NCBI RefSeq assembly: GCF_003324565.1
Contig: NZ_QOLA01000001.1
Location: 124,001-188,000 of the forward strand
Source of the DNA: Streptomyces sp. SDr-06
GTDB taxonomy: Bacteria; Actinomycetota; Actinomycetes; Streptomycetales; Streptomycetaceae
Length of the DNA stretch: 64,000 bases
Direction of reading: 5' to 3'
Shown one piece after another: positions 9,111 through 17,045 of the stretch. The notes beneath the pieces are model-generated. The model was not told where the DNA came from. It made no database searches and saw nothing but the letters and a program-made list of their open reading frames with translations. The translations under genes and the position numbers were made by a program. Each line of letters opens with the position of its first letter. Positions within the stretch are counted from its first letter, which is position 1.

Positions 9111-9770
9111 CTACGGCTCGATGAGGCCGGCTCTGATGGCATACCGGGTCAGTTCGAGGCGGTCGCGCAGGCCGAGCTTGTGCAGCAGGTTGGCGCGGTG
9201 GCGCTCCACGGTCTTGCTGCTGATGACGAGGAGCTCCCCGATGTCCTTCGACGAGTACCCCTCGGCCACGAGTTTGAGGATCTCCTCCTCGCGCTCCGTG
9301 ATCGCCCGGTCCGGCAGCGGCCGCCCCTGACGCAGGCGCTCCAGATACTCGCGGATCAGCGTGTTCTCGGCGCCGGGGTACAGGAACGGCTCGTCGCGCA
9401 TGGCGGCTCGGCAGGCCAGGACGAGGTCGCGGTCGGCGACGGTCTTGAGGACGTAGCCGCAGGCTCCGGCCTTGAGCGCCTCGAAGAAGTACTGCTCGTT
9501 GTGATACATCGTCAGAATCAGGATGCGCAGGCCGGGTTGGGCCCGGGAGAGTTCCCGGGCCGCCTGGAGGCCGGTGCGGCGCGGCATCGCTATGTCGAGG
9601 ACGGCCAGGTCCACCGGTGTGTCCCGCGCGCGCGAGACGGCTTCGGCCCCGTTGTCGGCCTCGGCGACGACGGTGAGACCGGGCTCGCTGTCGAGGATGA
9701 GCCGGATGCCCCTGCGCACCAGCGCGTGGTCGTCGGCGAGCAGGATGCGGGTCTGGTCCGGTGTCGTCAT
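9111..9770 (-). CDS. NarL/FixJ-type response regulator
   Basis: 219 residues. The receiver domain (1-120) has the acidic pair in ILLADDHALVRRG, the phospho-acceptor aspartate in VDLAVLDIAMPRRTG, the Thr in ILILTMYHNE and the Lys in GYVLKTV. The LuxR HTH is at 155-215 (ITEREEEILKLVAEGYSSKD, SSKTVERHRANLLHKL). The start overlaps the stop of the sensor kinase gene by four bases (ATGA), so the pair is translationally coupled. The target genes are unknown, but the divergent toxin-family gene at 10994 is the nearest candidate. Confidence 0.95.
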   Translation of the reverse strand: MTTPDQTRILLADDHALVRRGIRLILDSEPGLTVVAEADNGAEAVSRARDTPVDLAVLDIAMPRRTGLQAARELSRAQPGLRILILTMYHNEQYFFEALKAGACGYVLKTVADRDLVLACRAAMRDEPFLYPGAENTLIREYLERLRQGRPLPDRAITEREEEILKLVAEGYSSKDIGELLVISSKTVERHRANLLHKLGLRDRLELTRYAIRAGLIEP

Positions 9771-10726
9771 GCGGGGCTCCCTGCCATGGTGGCGATGACG
9801 AGGCGGACTTCGGTGCCGCCGTAGGGTCCCGAGCCGAAGGACAGCTCCGCGCCGGACAGCAGCGCGCGCTCGCGCATGCCGCGCAGGCCGTTTCCCTCCG
9901 GGGCCTGGCCGAGGCCCTTGCCGTTGTCGCTGATCAACAGCTCGACCAGCCCCTCGGGGCCGGGGCGCAGCCTCAGTTCGGCCTGGGTGGCGCCCGAGTG
10001 GCGGGCCAGGTTGGTGAGGGCTTCCTGGGCGATCCGGTACAGGACGAGCTCGCTCTCGGGGTCCAGCGGCGGCAGGCCCCGGTCGATGCGGTGGCGGACG
10101 GTCAGCCCCGGCAGGGTGAACTCGGCCGCCAGTGCTCGCAGGGCACTGGCGAGGCCGAGCTCTTCGAGCAGGCCCGGGCGCAGGGCTCTGGCTATGCGCC
10201 GGATCTCGTCCAGGCTGCCGCGCGTCGTCTCCTGTGCGAGGCGGAGCTCGTCGCTCAGGGCGGCGGGCGCGCGGTCGGCCGCGTGCTTCAGCTGGAGCAG
10301 TACGGCGGTGAGGGTCTGCCCCACCTCGTCGTGCAACTCTCTCGCTATTCGCTGGCGTTCGGCCTCCTGCGCGCCCAGGATGCGGGCGCTGCTGGCGGCG
10401 CGCTCGGATTCGAGGCGGTCGAGCATGGAGTGGAACGTCCGGGTCAGGTCGGCGACCTCCCCCGTTCCGACCACCGCCGCACGGGCCTCGCGGCGGGTCA
10501 GATCCGCCGTCGTCATGGCCTGCGAGAGGCGGTTGAGAGGAGCGAGCCCCAGGAACCGGACGAGCAGGGCGTTGATCACCAGCATCGCGGCGGCCCCGGA
10601 GACCACCACCTCCGCCTCACCGAGCCGTACGTGCTTGGACACCGTCACATACGGCCCCAGCAGGAGCGCCATGGCCACCACGACCACCGCCGCGTTCAGC
10701 AGAAAGATGCGCCAGAACAGCGACAT
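9767..10726 (-). CDS. Sensor histidine kinase, NarL-system type (HisKA_3)
   Basis: 319 residues from ATG 10726 with GAGAGGA upstream; longer in-frame starts add a low-complexity leader. There are two membrane segments (IFLLNAAVVVVAMALLLG and VVVSGAAAMLVINALLV) with almost no extracellular loop between them. A HAMP-like linker follows, then the HisKA_3 box QRIARELHDEVGQTLTAVLL (phospho-acceptor His) and the HATPase with RIAQEALTNLARHSGA, LLISDNGKG and GLRGMRERA. The near absence of a periplasmic sensor domain suggests it senses the membrane or an accessory protein. It forms an operon with the response regulator. Confidence 0.94.
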   Translation of the reverse strand: MSLFWRIFLLNAAVVVVAMALLLGPYVTVSKHVRLGEAEVVVSGAAAMLVINALLVRFLGLAPLNRLSQAMTTADLTRREARAAVVGTGEVADLTRTFHSMLDRLESERAASSARILGAQEAERQRIARELHDEVGQTLTAVLLQLKHAADRAPAALSDELRLAQETTRGSLDEIRRIARALRPGLLEELGLASALRALAAEFTLPGLTVRHRIDRGLPPLDPESELVLYRIAQEALTNLARHSGATQAELRLRPGPEGLVELLISDNGKGLGQAPEGNGLRGMRERALLSGAELSFGSGPYGGTEVRLVIATMAGSPA

Positions 10727-10993
10727 CGCCGGTCCTCTCATTGCTCCGTGATCTGCCTGCCCTCCATGGGTGCCGGGGCACAGAGCCGCCTGCCTGAGGT
10801 GAACACGCTGGTCCCGGAAGTCTCCGCAATCGGTAGGGGTCACGTCCATACATGCTGGCACCCATTTCGGGGCCGGGTTCGACGCGGGGTCGGGACCAAA
10901 GCCCCTATGCGGCGGCGGGCATCGGTGGATTGCATGGCGTACCACGGAAGTTGGCCAGTTTCATACCCCACCGACCGAAGGGCTTCCCCGCTG

Positions 10994-11989
10994 ATGAGTC
11001 ATGTCTCCAGACGGCGTCTGCTTACTCTGGCCCCCGCTGTGGGAGTGGTCTCGGCCATTCCCCTGTCCCTCACGACGGCGCAGGCCGCCGCACCGCGCCG
11101 GGCGGGCACCAAAACAACGGCGCGGCCCCTTCAGGAGATTACCGACGCCTGGGGACAGTGGATGGCGCGCGAGCGGTTCCCCGCGTCGAACGGCTGCCGC
11201 TTCACCGCCTCCACGGATTACGGCAAGCAGAACTTCCTCGCCGACTACCACCGCCATCAGGTCGGCGCGAAGTACCAGGACATCATTTACGATGCCAACG
11301 CCCCTTCTCCCGTTCCCGGACAGGTCAGTTCAGTGGCCACGAACTACCGCAACGGAACAGAGGTCGAGCAGACCGTCACCTATAAGCAGAGCAAGACGAC
11401 CGAGCAGGATCTGCGGATATCCGTCACCCAATCCCTGAAGATCGGCGTCACCGTCGAGGTGTCGGCCGAGATTCCGGCCGTCGCCAAGGTCAGCGAGACC
11501 ACGTCGATCGAGGCGAGCCTGTCCTCGACGCAGGAGTTCACGCACAAGGAGACGCAGACGTGGAGCGTCGATCTCCCGCTGCGGATTCCGCCCAAGTCGC
11601 AGGTCGAGGCGACCCTGGTGGTCGGCACGCAGAAGTACGACATCGACTGGACGGCGACGGTCACGCTGCGGGGAAACGTCGCCATCTGGTTCAACGAGAA
11701 GGTCGACCTCAACCAGGACGGAAACCGCCACTGGCTGTGGTTCGTCCCCGTGGAGCAGGTGTTCCGGGACTGCCGGCAGCACCAGATCATCGACACTCCC
11801 GGATACGAGATCGTGGCCGACGGGGTGAACGCCTTCGCGAGCGGTACGTTCAGCGGGGGCCAGGGCGTCTCGCTGAATGTGAACGCCGATCAGAAGCCCC
11901 TGGGCGGCGGCCGGGGCGCCGTCGAATCCCGCACGATTCCCATCCCGCTCGCCGCGAACGGAAACCGGGTCGCGGTCCCCGGCCGCTGA
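10994..11989 (+). CDS. Secreted ETX/MTX2-family beta-pore-forming toxin homologue
   Basis: 331 residues from ATG 10994. A Tat-like signal (SRRRLLTLAP followed by a hydrophobic run to AQAA) is cleaved near residue 32. The mature protein has the Ser/Thr-rich amphipathic strands typical of aerolysin-like ETX/MTX2 toxins: TYKQSKTTEQDLRISVTQSL, then VSETTSIEASLSSTQEFTHK, then WSVDLPLRIPPKSQVEATLV and a hydrophilic beta sandwich. The alternating Ser/Thr pattern around residues 150-200 corresponds to the prestem loop that forms the pore. Its direct target is unknown. It is divergent from a two-component system, with a 267-nt promoter region between them. Confidence 0.84.
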   Translation: MSHVSRRRLLTLAPAVGVVSAIPLSLTTAQAAAPRRAGTKTTARPLQEITDAWGQWMARERFPASNGCRFTASTDYGKQNFLADYHRHQVGAKYQDIIYDANAPSPVPGQVSSVATNYRNGTEVEQTVTYKQSKTTEQDLRISVTQSLKIGVTVEVSAEIPAVAKVSETTSIEASLSSTQEFTHKETQTWSVDLPLRIPPKSQVEATLVVGTQKYDIDWTATVTLRGNVAIWFNEKVDLNQDGNRHWLWFVPVEQVFRDCRQHQIIDTPGYEIVADGVNAFASGTFSGGQGVSLNVNADQKPLGGGRGAVESRTIPIPLAANGNRVAVPGR

Positions 11990-12093
11990 GCGAACCGGCC
12001 CCACACGCGGCACAACGCGCCCGGGTGCGCGCGGCGCATATCCCGGAAACCGATCAGTAGGGTGACGGGGAGCCCGGGAAAGGGGGCGCTTCC

Positions 12094-12804
12094 ATGGCGC
12101 AGGTGCGCGTACTGGCGGTGGATTTCGTCGGCACCCTGGCGGGCCACGGACCGGCTCCGGACGGCCGGTTGGTCGGAGAGGTCCTGCGGAGCCTGCCGGG
12201 GGCGGTGGTCCCGGAGGGCTTCCCCGCCCGGTTCGACACCGTCACGCGCCGAGCGCGCCGTACCGACGCCGCACGGGGCGTGCCCAGCACCTTCACCACC
12301 CGGCTGCACCGCGCAGCGCAGGACTGCGGCGCGCACATCCCGGATCTGCGGCGCGCTGTCGCGGCGGTGTTCACGGCGACGCCGGACGCGACGGTCGATC
12401 CCACGGCCGCCGCGGCCCTGCGGGAGCTGCACGCCGACGGCCTGACCTGCGTCCTGGCCTCCAACACGGACCGGCCGGTGCCGGTACGCCGCCGGACCCT
12501 GCGGGCCGCCGGACTCGGGGACTGCTTCGCCGCGCTGGTGCTGTCCGGCACCCTGGGCGTCCGCAAGCCGGATCCGCGCTTCTACGCCGCGGTGGCCCGT
12601 GCGGCGGACTGCCCGCCCGAGGACATCCTGTTCGTGGGCGACAACCCGCGGGCGGATGCCCTCGGCCCCCACGCGTACGGCATGTCCGCGGCCCTCATCA
12701 CGTCAGGGCCCCGCGCCGCGGACCTGCCCCGGGCCATCACCACAATCGGCCATCTCCGCGAGCTGGCCGCTCACCTCGACGACCGGACTAGTACACCGGG
12801 TTGA
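12094..12804 (+). CDS. HAD-superfamily hydrolase with variant motif I
   Basis: 236 residues with a good Shine-Dalgarno sequence (AAGGGGG) upstream. HAD motif I reads AVDFVGTLAG: the nucleophilic Asp is present, but the Asp normally two residues later is Val. Motif II is LASNTDRP, motif III LGVRKPDPRF (Lys) and motif IV LFVGDNPRADALG. An alpha-helical cap lies between motifs I and II (about residues 25-105), so this is a class I cap. Loss of the second Asp is seen in non-phosphatase HAD branches such as haloacid dehalogenases and phosphonatase. The substrate is unknown, and annotation as a simple phosphatase would be unsafe. Confidence 0.84.
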   Translation: MAQVRVLAVDFVGTLAGHGPAPDGRLVGEVLRSLPGAVVPEGFPARFDTVTRRARRTDAARGVPSTFTTRLHRAAQDCGAHIPDLRRAVAAVFTATPDATVDPTAAAALRELHADGLTCVLASNTDRPVPVRRRTLRAAGLGDCFAALVLSGTLGVRKPDPRFYAAVARAADCPPEDILFVGDNPRADALGPHAYGMSAALITSGPRAADLPRAITTIGHLRELAAHLDDRTSTPG

Positions 12805-12850
12805 CAGCCCGACAAGCGGCCCGCGTGTTCTCGCCCCTTCAAGACGACGG

Positions 12851-13300
12851 TCATTCCCCGATGTCCTCGTTCCACAATGCGCGATTCTCCGCGATGAATT
12901 CCCGCATCATCGCAACGCATCGCGGGTCGTCCAGCACCACGACCTCCACCCCGTGCCGGGCCAGCCATTCCTGCCCGCCACAGAACGTCCTGTCCTCGCC
13001 CACGACCACGCGGGAGATGCCGAACTGCCGCACCAGGCCGCTGCAATACCAGCACGGCGACAGCGTGGTCACCATCGTCGTGCCCCGATAGGAGCGCTGT
13101 CGTCCCGCGGCACGGAATGCCGCCGTCTCGGCGTGCAGGGACGGATCTCCCTCCTGCACTCGCAGATTGCGGCCCCGGCCGAGCACGGCGCCGTCCGCGG
13201 CATAGAGCGCCGCACCGATCGGGATACCGCCCTCGGCGAGACCCGCGCGGGCTTCCTCGACGGCCGTCGCCAGCCATTGCCGGGCCAGATCCTGTTCCAT
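12851..13300 (-). CDS. Cytosine deaminase, yeast FCY1-like zinc hydrolase
   Basis: 149 residues of the cytidine/deoxycytidylate deaminase fold. The zinc ligands are in SLHAETAAF (His, plus catalytic Glu) and TLSPCWYCSGLV (two Cys). The C-terminal part VVVGEDRTFCGG, then VVVLDDPRC and the final EDIGE, closely follows yeast cytosine deaminase and is unlike CodA, which is an amidohydrolase, or tRNA adenosine deaminase TadA. It should convert cytosine to uracil in the cytosol. It is convergent with the HAD gene and lies just downstream of a RibD/DHFR-fold gene on the same strand with a 40-nt gap. Confidence 0.85.
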   Translation of the reverse strand: MEQDLARQWLATAVEEARAGLAEGGIPIGAALYAADGAVLGRGRNLRVQEGDPSLHAETAAFRAAGRQRSYRGTTMVTTLSPCWYCSGLVRQFGISRVVVGEDRTFCGGQEWLARHGVEVVVLDDPRCVAMMREFIAENRALWNEDIGE

Positions 13301-13340
13301 GCTCCTCGTCCCTCCGCTCCGAATCGACCGGCGTTACCGG

Positions 13341-13922
13341 TTACTCCGCCGTCCGGTCGCGTGCGTAGCGCAACAGGACGACTCCGTTGCCGAAAGTGCG
13401 GGTTTCTACGAGGCGTACCGTGTGCGTGCCGGTGGCGACCGCGAAAAGACGCCTGCCCCTGCCGAGAAGGACGGGGTGGACATAGAGGCGGTACTCGTCG
13501 ATGAGGTCGTGCCGCCTGGGTGTGGCGGCGAGATCGGCGCTGCCGAGCACGAGGTCCCCGCCGCGCTGCGCCTTGAGCGCCTCGATCTCGGCGACATCGA
13601 CCTCATGCCTGACCGTGGCGTTCCATTCGGCTTTCTCAAGGGTCCGGGAGAACACGACCTTCGGCATCTCCCGCCAGATGTGGGCGAATTCGGCCACCGC
13701 GGCGGGGGCCGCGGGATCCGCGTCGGCGGTCGGCCAGTACTCGGCCATGAGTTCGTGGGTCACGCGCCCCTCCAGGAAGGCGCCCATGGTGGCGAGCTGT
13801 TCGTTGAAGTGCCGATGCAGCTCGTCGTCGACCAGGTGCCAGTCGATTTGCCCTTCGGGCCCCGCGAAGAAGCCGTCGAGAGAGACCGACACGGAGTGGA
13901 TGATCTTTCTCGTCGTGGTCAC
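13341..13922 (-). CDS. Dihydrofolate-reductase-fold protein (RibD C-terminal domain family)
   Basis: 193 residues. KIIHSVSVSLDGFFAGPEG is the N-terminal signature of stand-alone RibD_C proteins related to YyaP/YwjB. Further elements are GAFLEGRVTHELMAEYW, KVVFSRTLEKAEWN, GGDLVLGSADLAATP and DEYRLYVHPVLLGRG. The fold binds NADPH in DHFR and RibD, but these stand-alone homologues have no firmly established substrate. It may be cotranscribed with the cytosine deaminase gene that follows. Confidence 0.88.
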   Translation of the reverse strand: MTTTRKIIHSVSVSLDGFFAGPEGQIDWHLVDDELHRHFNEQLATMGAFLEGRVTHELMAEYWPTADADPAAPAAVAEFAHIWREMPKVVFSRTLEKAEWNATVRHEVDVAEIEALKAQRGGDLVLGSADLAATPRRHDLIDEYRLYVHPVLLGRGRRLFAVATGTHTVRLVETRTFGNGVVLLRYARDRTAE

Positions 13923-14158
13923 CCGAGCGACGATACGCTCGCCCCGCCCGGAATTCCGCGCATGCGGTCAGCTCCTTTCGGGGCCGGGAGGCTCTCTCTT
14001 TCCTCGTGCCGCCGAACGGCCCGAAGGGTTGGCAGGACGCGGGAATCCGTACCCGCCAGGTGCGCCCTCTCGCCTCAACCCGCTCATTTCCAGCCAGAGT
14101 TCGCCGGCCGCACCGAGGGGGCGACCACCGTTGCCGCCGAGCGCCAACTCGCCTTCCC

Positions 14159-14596
14159 TCAGGGCCGGTTGTCTCCGGCCACGCCTCCGGCCAGCGCCGC
14201 GAAGGCCGCCTCCTCCACCGTGGCGGCCGACCGGAACAGGGCGTCGAGACCGCCCGCCCTGAGGATCCTCAGATGCCACGGCCGGGCGCAGACCACGCCG
14301 AGGTGCCCCTTGCGGTCCCGGACCCTGCGGTAGGCCCGGCTCAGCAATGTCAGGACGGCGCAGTCGAAGAACTCCACGGGCCGCAGGTCCACGATCACCC
14401 TCGCGCCGACGGGCTGGGTGGCGGCGTCCAGGTGCACCTGTACACCGGGCGCGGTGGCCAGATCGACCGTGCCGTGGACCTCGACCACGGTGAACCCCTG
14501 CATCAGGTACGTACGGGCGTTGCAGCACCGGTCCGGCAACAGCCCCGGCGGAAGCGGCACGGGGGCCGAGACGGATGGCCGAGCGGTGGTTCCCAT
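14159..14596 (-). CDS. STAS-domain anti-sigma factor antagonist
   Basis: 145 residues from ATG 14596, chosen over a GTG at 14626 because GGGAG lies 6-7 nt upstream. The STAS domain spans about 30-135: FTVVEVHGTVDLATAPGVQ, GARVIVDLRPVEFFDCAVL and AYRRVRDRKGHLGVVCARP. The position equivalent to the SpoIIAA phosphorylatable serine is in FFDCAVL, which has Asp-Cys where functional antagonists usually have Asp-Ser. Control by a serine kinase is therefore doubtful. No anti-sigma kinase or sigma gene is adjacent. Confidence 0.85.
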   Translation of the reverse strand: MGTTARPSVSAPVPLPPGLLPDRCCNARTYLMQGFTVVEVHGTVDLATAPGVQVHLDAATQPVGARVIVDLRPVEFFDCAVLTLLSRAYRRVRDRKGHLGVVCARPWHLRILRAGGLDALFRSAATVEEAAFAALAGGVAGDNRP

Positions 14597-14728
14597 GACA
14601 GCTCCCGGTCCAGAACTGACCCCCACGGGCGCGGAGGTACTCGGTAATGGGCAGTCACCGTGGTCCCGGGGTGACGCACTACCACCCTAGAAACAGCCCC
14701 GTATGCAGAAACGTGCAGCCTGCGATTT

Positions 14729-14748
14729 GTTCACCCTGGGGGGTGAAC
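14729..14748. promoter_or_regulatory. 20-nt inverted repeat, possible operator
   Basis: GTTCACC and GGTGAAC form perfect 7-nt arms around CTGGGG. It lies about 155 nt upstream of the methyltransferase start and 130 nt upstream of the divergent STAS gene, so it could serve either promoter. The half-site matches the PhoP direct-repeat unit, but the inverted arrangement does not, so a PHO box is not claimed. Confidence 0.35.
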
Positions 14749-14902
14749 GGAATTTGCGCCACTCCCCGTTTGAGCACCGCACACGGGGTGTGAGGCCCGG
14801 ATTCCGGGGGTTCGGACCCGACACGGCGTCAGCCCGGCCCGAAGTGCCCCACGCGCTCGCCCCGCGGGCTCACCCCGTCCGGCAGATGTCATGCTCTCGT
14901 CC

Positions 14903-15544
14903 ATGGGAGATCACGGAAGGCACGACCTGGTACGCCGGAGCTATGACACCGTGGCCGAGACCTATGCGGCACGGCTGCTCGACGAGCTCGCGGGCAAGCC
15001 GCTCGACCGTGCGCTGCTCGCGAGCCTGGTCGAGCAGACGGAGGCGGGGGCACCGGTCGCGGACCTCGGCTGCGGGCCGGGGCATGTGGCGGGCCTGCTC
15101 GCCGACCGGGGGGTGAAGACGGTGGGCATCGATGTGTCCGGCGCCATGGTCGCCCTCGGGCGCCGCACCTTCCCCGCGGTGGACTTCCGCCAGGGGGATC
15201 TGCTGGAACTGCCCGCCGCCGACGGGGAGTTCGCCGCGTCCGTCGCGCTGTACTCCGTCATCCACCTGGCGCCGTCCGAGCTGCATGGCGCCTTCCGGGA
15301 GGCGCACCGGGTGCTGCGGCCCGGCGGCCTGCTCCTCGTCGCGTTCCATCTCGGCTCGGAGGTGCGGCACCTGGACGAGTGGTGGGGCCACGAGGTGGAC
15401 ATCGAGTTCCACTTCCTCGAAACCGGGCGCGTCGCGAAGGCGCTGGAGGACGCGGGATTCGCCGTGGAGATGCGGATGGAGCGCGCCCCGTACGCCGAGG
15501 AGGCCGAGACCCGGCGCGCCTATCTGCTGGCCCGCCGGAGCTGA
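14903..15544 (+). CDS. Class I SAM-dependent methyltransferase
   Basis: 213 residues from ATG 14903 (ATG 14891 is a possible earlier start). The Methyltransferase_11/25-type core shows VADLGCGPGHVAGLLAD (motif I), KTVGIDVSGAMVALG (motif II acidic residue), VDFRQGDLLELP, then SVALYSVIHLAP and HRVLRPGGLLLVAFH. The N-terminal RRSYDTVAETYAARL is typical of small actinobacterial methyltransferases of unknown substrate. No biosynthetic partner is adjacent. Confidence 0.88.
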   Translation: MGDHGRHDLVRRSYDTVAETYAARLLDELAGKPLDRALLASLVEQTEAGAPVADLGCGPGHVAGLLADRGVKTVGIDVSGAMVALGRRTFPAVDFRQGDLLELPAADGEFAASVALYSVIHLAPSELHGAFREAHRVLRPGGLLLVAFHLGSEVRHLDEWWGHEVDIEFHFLETGRVAKALEDAGFAVEMRMERAPYAEEAETRRAYLLARRS

Positions 15545-15582
15545 CGGCTGCGCGCCGGGCGGCGACAAGGATTGCTCGCGCG

Positions 15583-15617
15583 GCGGGGCCGGGCGCCCCG
15601 AGCGCGCCCGGCCCCGC
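15583..15617. terminator. Bidirectional terminator hairpin
   Basis: Perfect 14-bp GC-rich stem (15583-15596 with 15604-15617) and a 7-nt loop, sitting between the convergent stops of the methyltransferase (15544) and the LysM/SLT gene (15625). There is no U-tract, as is common in Streptomyces. Confidence 0.7.
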
Positions 15618-15624
15618 GGGCGGA

Positions 15625-16419
15625 TCAGTACGCGCCGAAGACGTTGTCGATCGAGCCGTACGTCTTGGCGGCGTAGTTGCAGGCGGCGGTGATGTTGGCC
15701 ACCGGGTCGTAGCTGTCCAGGGACGTACCCGGCACGTGGAAGGCGAGGAACGTGGGCTGGATGACCTGGAGCAGACCCTTGGACGGCGTTCCGGCCACCG
15801 CGTTGGAGTCCCAGTTGTTGATGGCGAGCGGGTTGCCCGAGGACTCGCGCATGACGTTGCGGTAGATGCCGTCGTAGCTGCCGGGGATGCCGTGCTGGGC
15901 CATGATGTCCAGCGACTGCCGGATCCAGCCGTCCAGGTTGTTCGCGTACGCGGGCGCGCTGGTCGCGGTGGTCGTGCTGGCAGCGGTGAGGGTGGCCGGG
16001 CGGGCAGAGCGGTCGGCCCGCTGGGCCGAGGCGTCCCGGGCGGCCGGGGCGCCGACGGTGAGCTTCAGGCCGGGGTGGATCATCGCGGGGTTGCCGCCGA
16101 TGACGCTCTGGTTGTCCTGGTACAGCTGCTTCCAGCCGCCGCTCACGTTGAGGGCGTCGGCGATCTTGGCGAGCGAGTCCCCGGCGACGACGGCGTAGCT
16201 CGTGGACGCCCCCTTCACCGCCGTGATCGGCTTGGCGGCCGCGAGGGCGGGCGCGGCGACCTTCGCCGTGGTGGCGGAGTGGACCGACGCCGGAGCGGCG
16301 GTGGCCGTGGTCGCGCCGATCACCGGGATGGCCAGGACGGCGCCGCCCGTGCCTGCGGCGGCGAGGCCACGGGAGAGCGGGCTGGACTTGGGGCGGCGGT
16401 GCTTGCCCTTTGCAGGCAT
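15625..16419 (-). CDS. Secreted LysM and lytic transglycosylase (SLT) protein
   Basis: 264 residues. A long signal peptide with basic start (KGKHRRPKS) ends near AAPAS. A LysM domain (about 73-122: YAVVAGDSLAKIADALNV, then QLYQDNQSVIGG) binds peptidoglycan, and a Thr/Ala-rich linker leads to an SLT domain at about 165-264. That domain has catalytic Glu in IYRNVMRESSGNPLAINNWD and the SKGLLQVIQPTFLAFHVPGT segment. It should cut peptidoglycan during growth or germination. The upstream leader is a c-di-AMP riboswitch, as for rpfA and related Streptomyces wall-lytic genes. AGAGGAAG provides the ribosome site. Confidence 0.92.
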   Translation of the reverse strand: MPAKGKHRRPKSSPLSRGLAAAGTGGAVLAIPVIGATTATAAPASVHSATTAKVAAPALAAAKPITAVKGASTSYAVVAGDSLAKIADALNVSGGWKQLYQDNQSVIGGNPAMIHPGLKLTVGAPAARDASAQRADRSARPATLTAASTTTATSAPAYANNLDGWIRQSLDIMAQHGIPGSYDGIYRNVMRESSGNPLAINNWDSNAVAGTPSKGLLQVIQPTFLAFHVPGTSLDSYDPVANITAACNYAAKTYGSIDNVFGAY

Positions 16420-16431
16420 GGTGTTCTTCCT

Positions 16432-16560
16432 CTCCGTCGCCTACGAGGTGAGCTGTCGGGTTCGGACGGGAGATGTCCGGTCGCGGCACACGCGACTTCA
16501 CCCCAGCCGGTCCGGAATCCGGACCGGCGGCTTACCTGGGTCCCCCGCTCCTGCCGTACG
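16432..16560 (-). promoter_or_regulatory. ydaO-type cyclic di-AMP riboswitch
   Basis: Read on the minus strand, the leader contains the hallmark segments in order: GGGGGACCCAGGTAA (16532-16546), GGGGTGAA (16497-16504), then GAACCCGACAGCTCACCTCG and TAGGCG (16438-16463), ending about 15 nt before the start codon region. A GGTCCGGA/TCCGGACC hairpin fills a variable loop. In Streptomyces this class turns off cell-wall hydrolase genes when c-di-AMP is high. Boundaries are approximate. Confidence 0.88.
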
Positions 16561-17045
16561 TGTCTGGGAGGCTCCGGACGGCGGCAGGATTCGGCGTTCC
16601 TTCCGGATTGACGGTGAACGTAAACGAATATGCCGAGTGGAAACAAGGCCAGAATTCAGGGGGACCCATCCGGGATATAGATCCACTTAAATCCACCCGC
16701 CCGACCCGTCCCCGCGAAGGCCCTCAACTCGCTTTCCGTTGTGCCGAAATGACGAATCGAAGCCCGCACGGCCACCCCACCCCCACGTGACCCACTTCAC
16801 TCGCGCGCCGGGTGCCCGGACAGGCTGATCACAAAAAGGGGAGCGTCATCCATTAACCCCCAATTGGGACATTTCAAAACCAGAGGCAGCGAATCCGATA
16901 ACCCCGCAATTGGGACACTCGGGACTTCCTTCACCCCTCAGACCTCCCCCGGCGGGCCGGCACCCGTGACCCCGCACACCCGTGCCGGGGATCATGGTCA
17001 CGGCCCGCCCTCCACGGTGGGACACGGCGGCAGAGAGGTGGCACG
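16561..17045. other. Intergenic region between the riboswitch gene and the PfkB operon
   Basis: No supported ORF. It is AT-richer than its surroundings, especially 16610-16700 and 16840-16920, as expected for back-to-back promoters. It holds the rpf-like promoter upstream of the riboswitch and the twin dyad boxes annotated separately. Confidence 0.6.
16854..16917 (+). repeat. Twin near-identical 18-19 nt boxes containing a dyad
   Basis: TAACCCC followed by C or GC and then AATTGGGACA occurs at 16854-16871 and 16899-16917, starts 45 nt apart. Each copy contains a CCCAATTGGG-like palindrome (exact in the first, GCAATTGGG in the second). They sit about 130-190 nt before the PfkB kinase start and look like a pair of regulator sites. 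Confidence 0.5.

Noticed and set aside
14729..14748. PHO box before the methyltransferase gene
   Set aside because: GTTCACC occurs, but as an inverted rather than the required direct repeat, so only a generic inverted repeat is reported.
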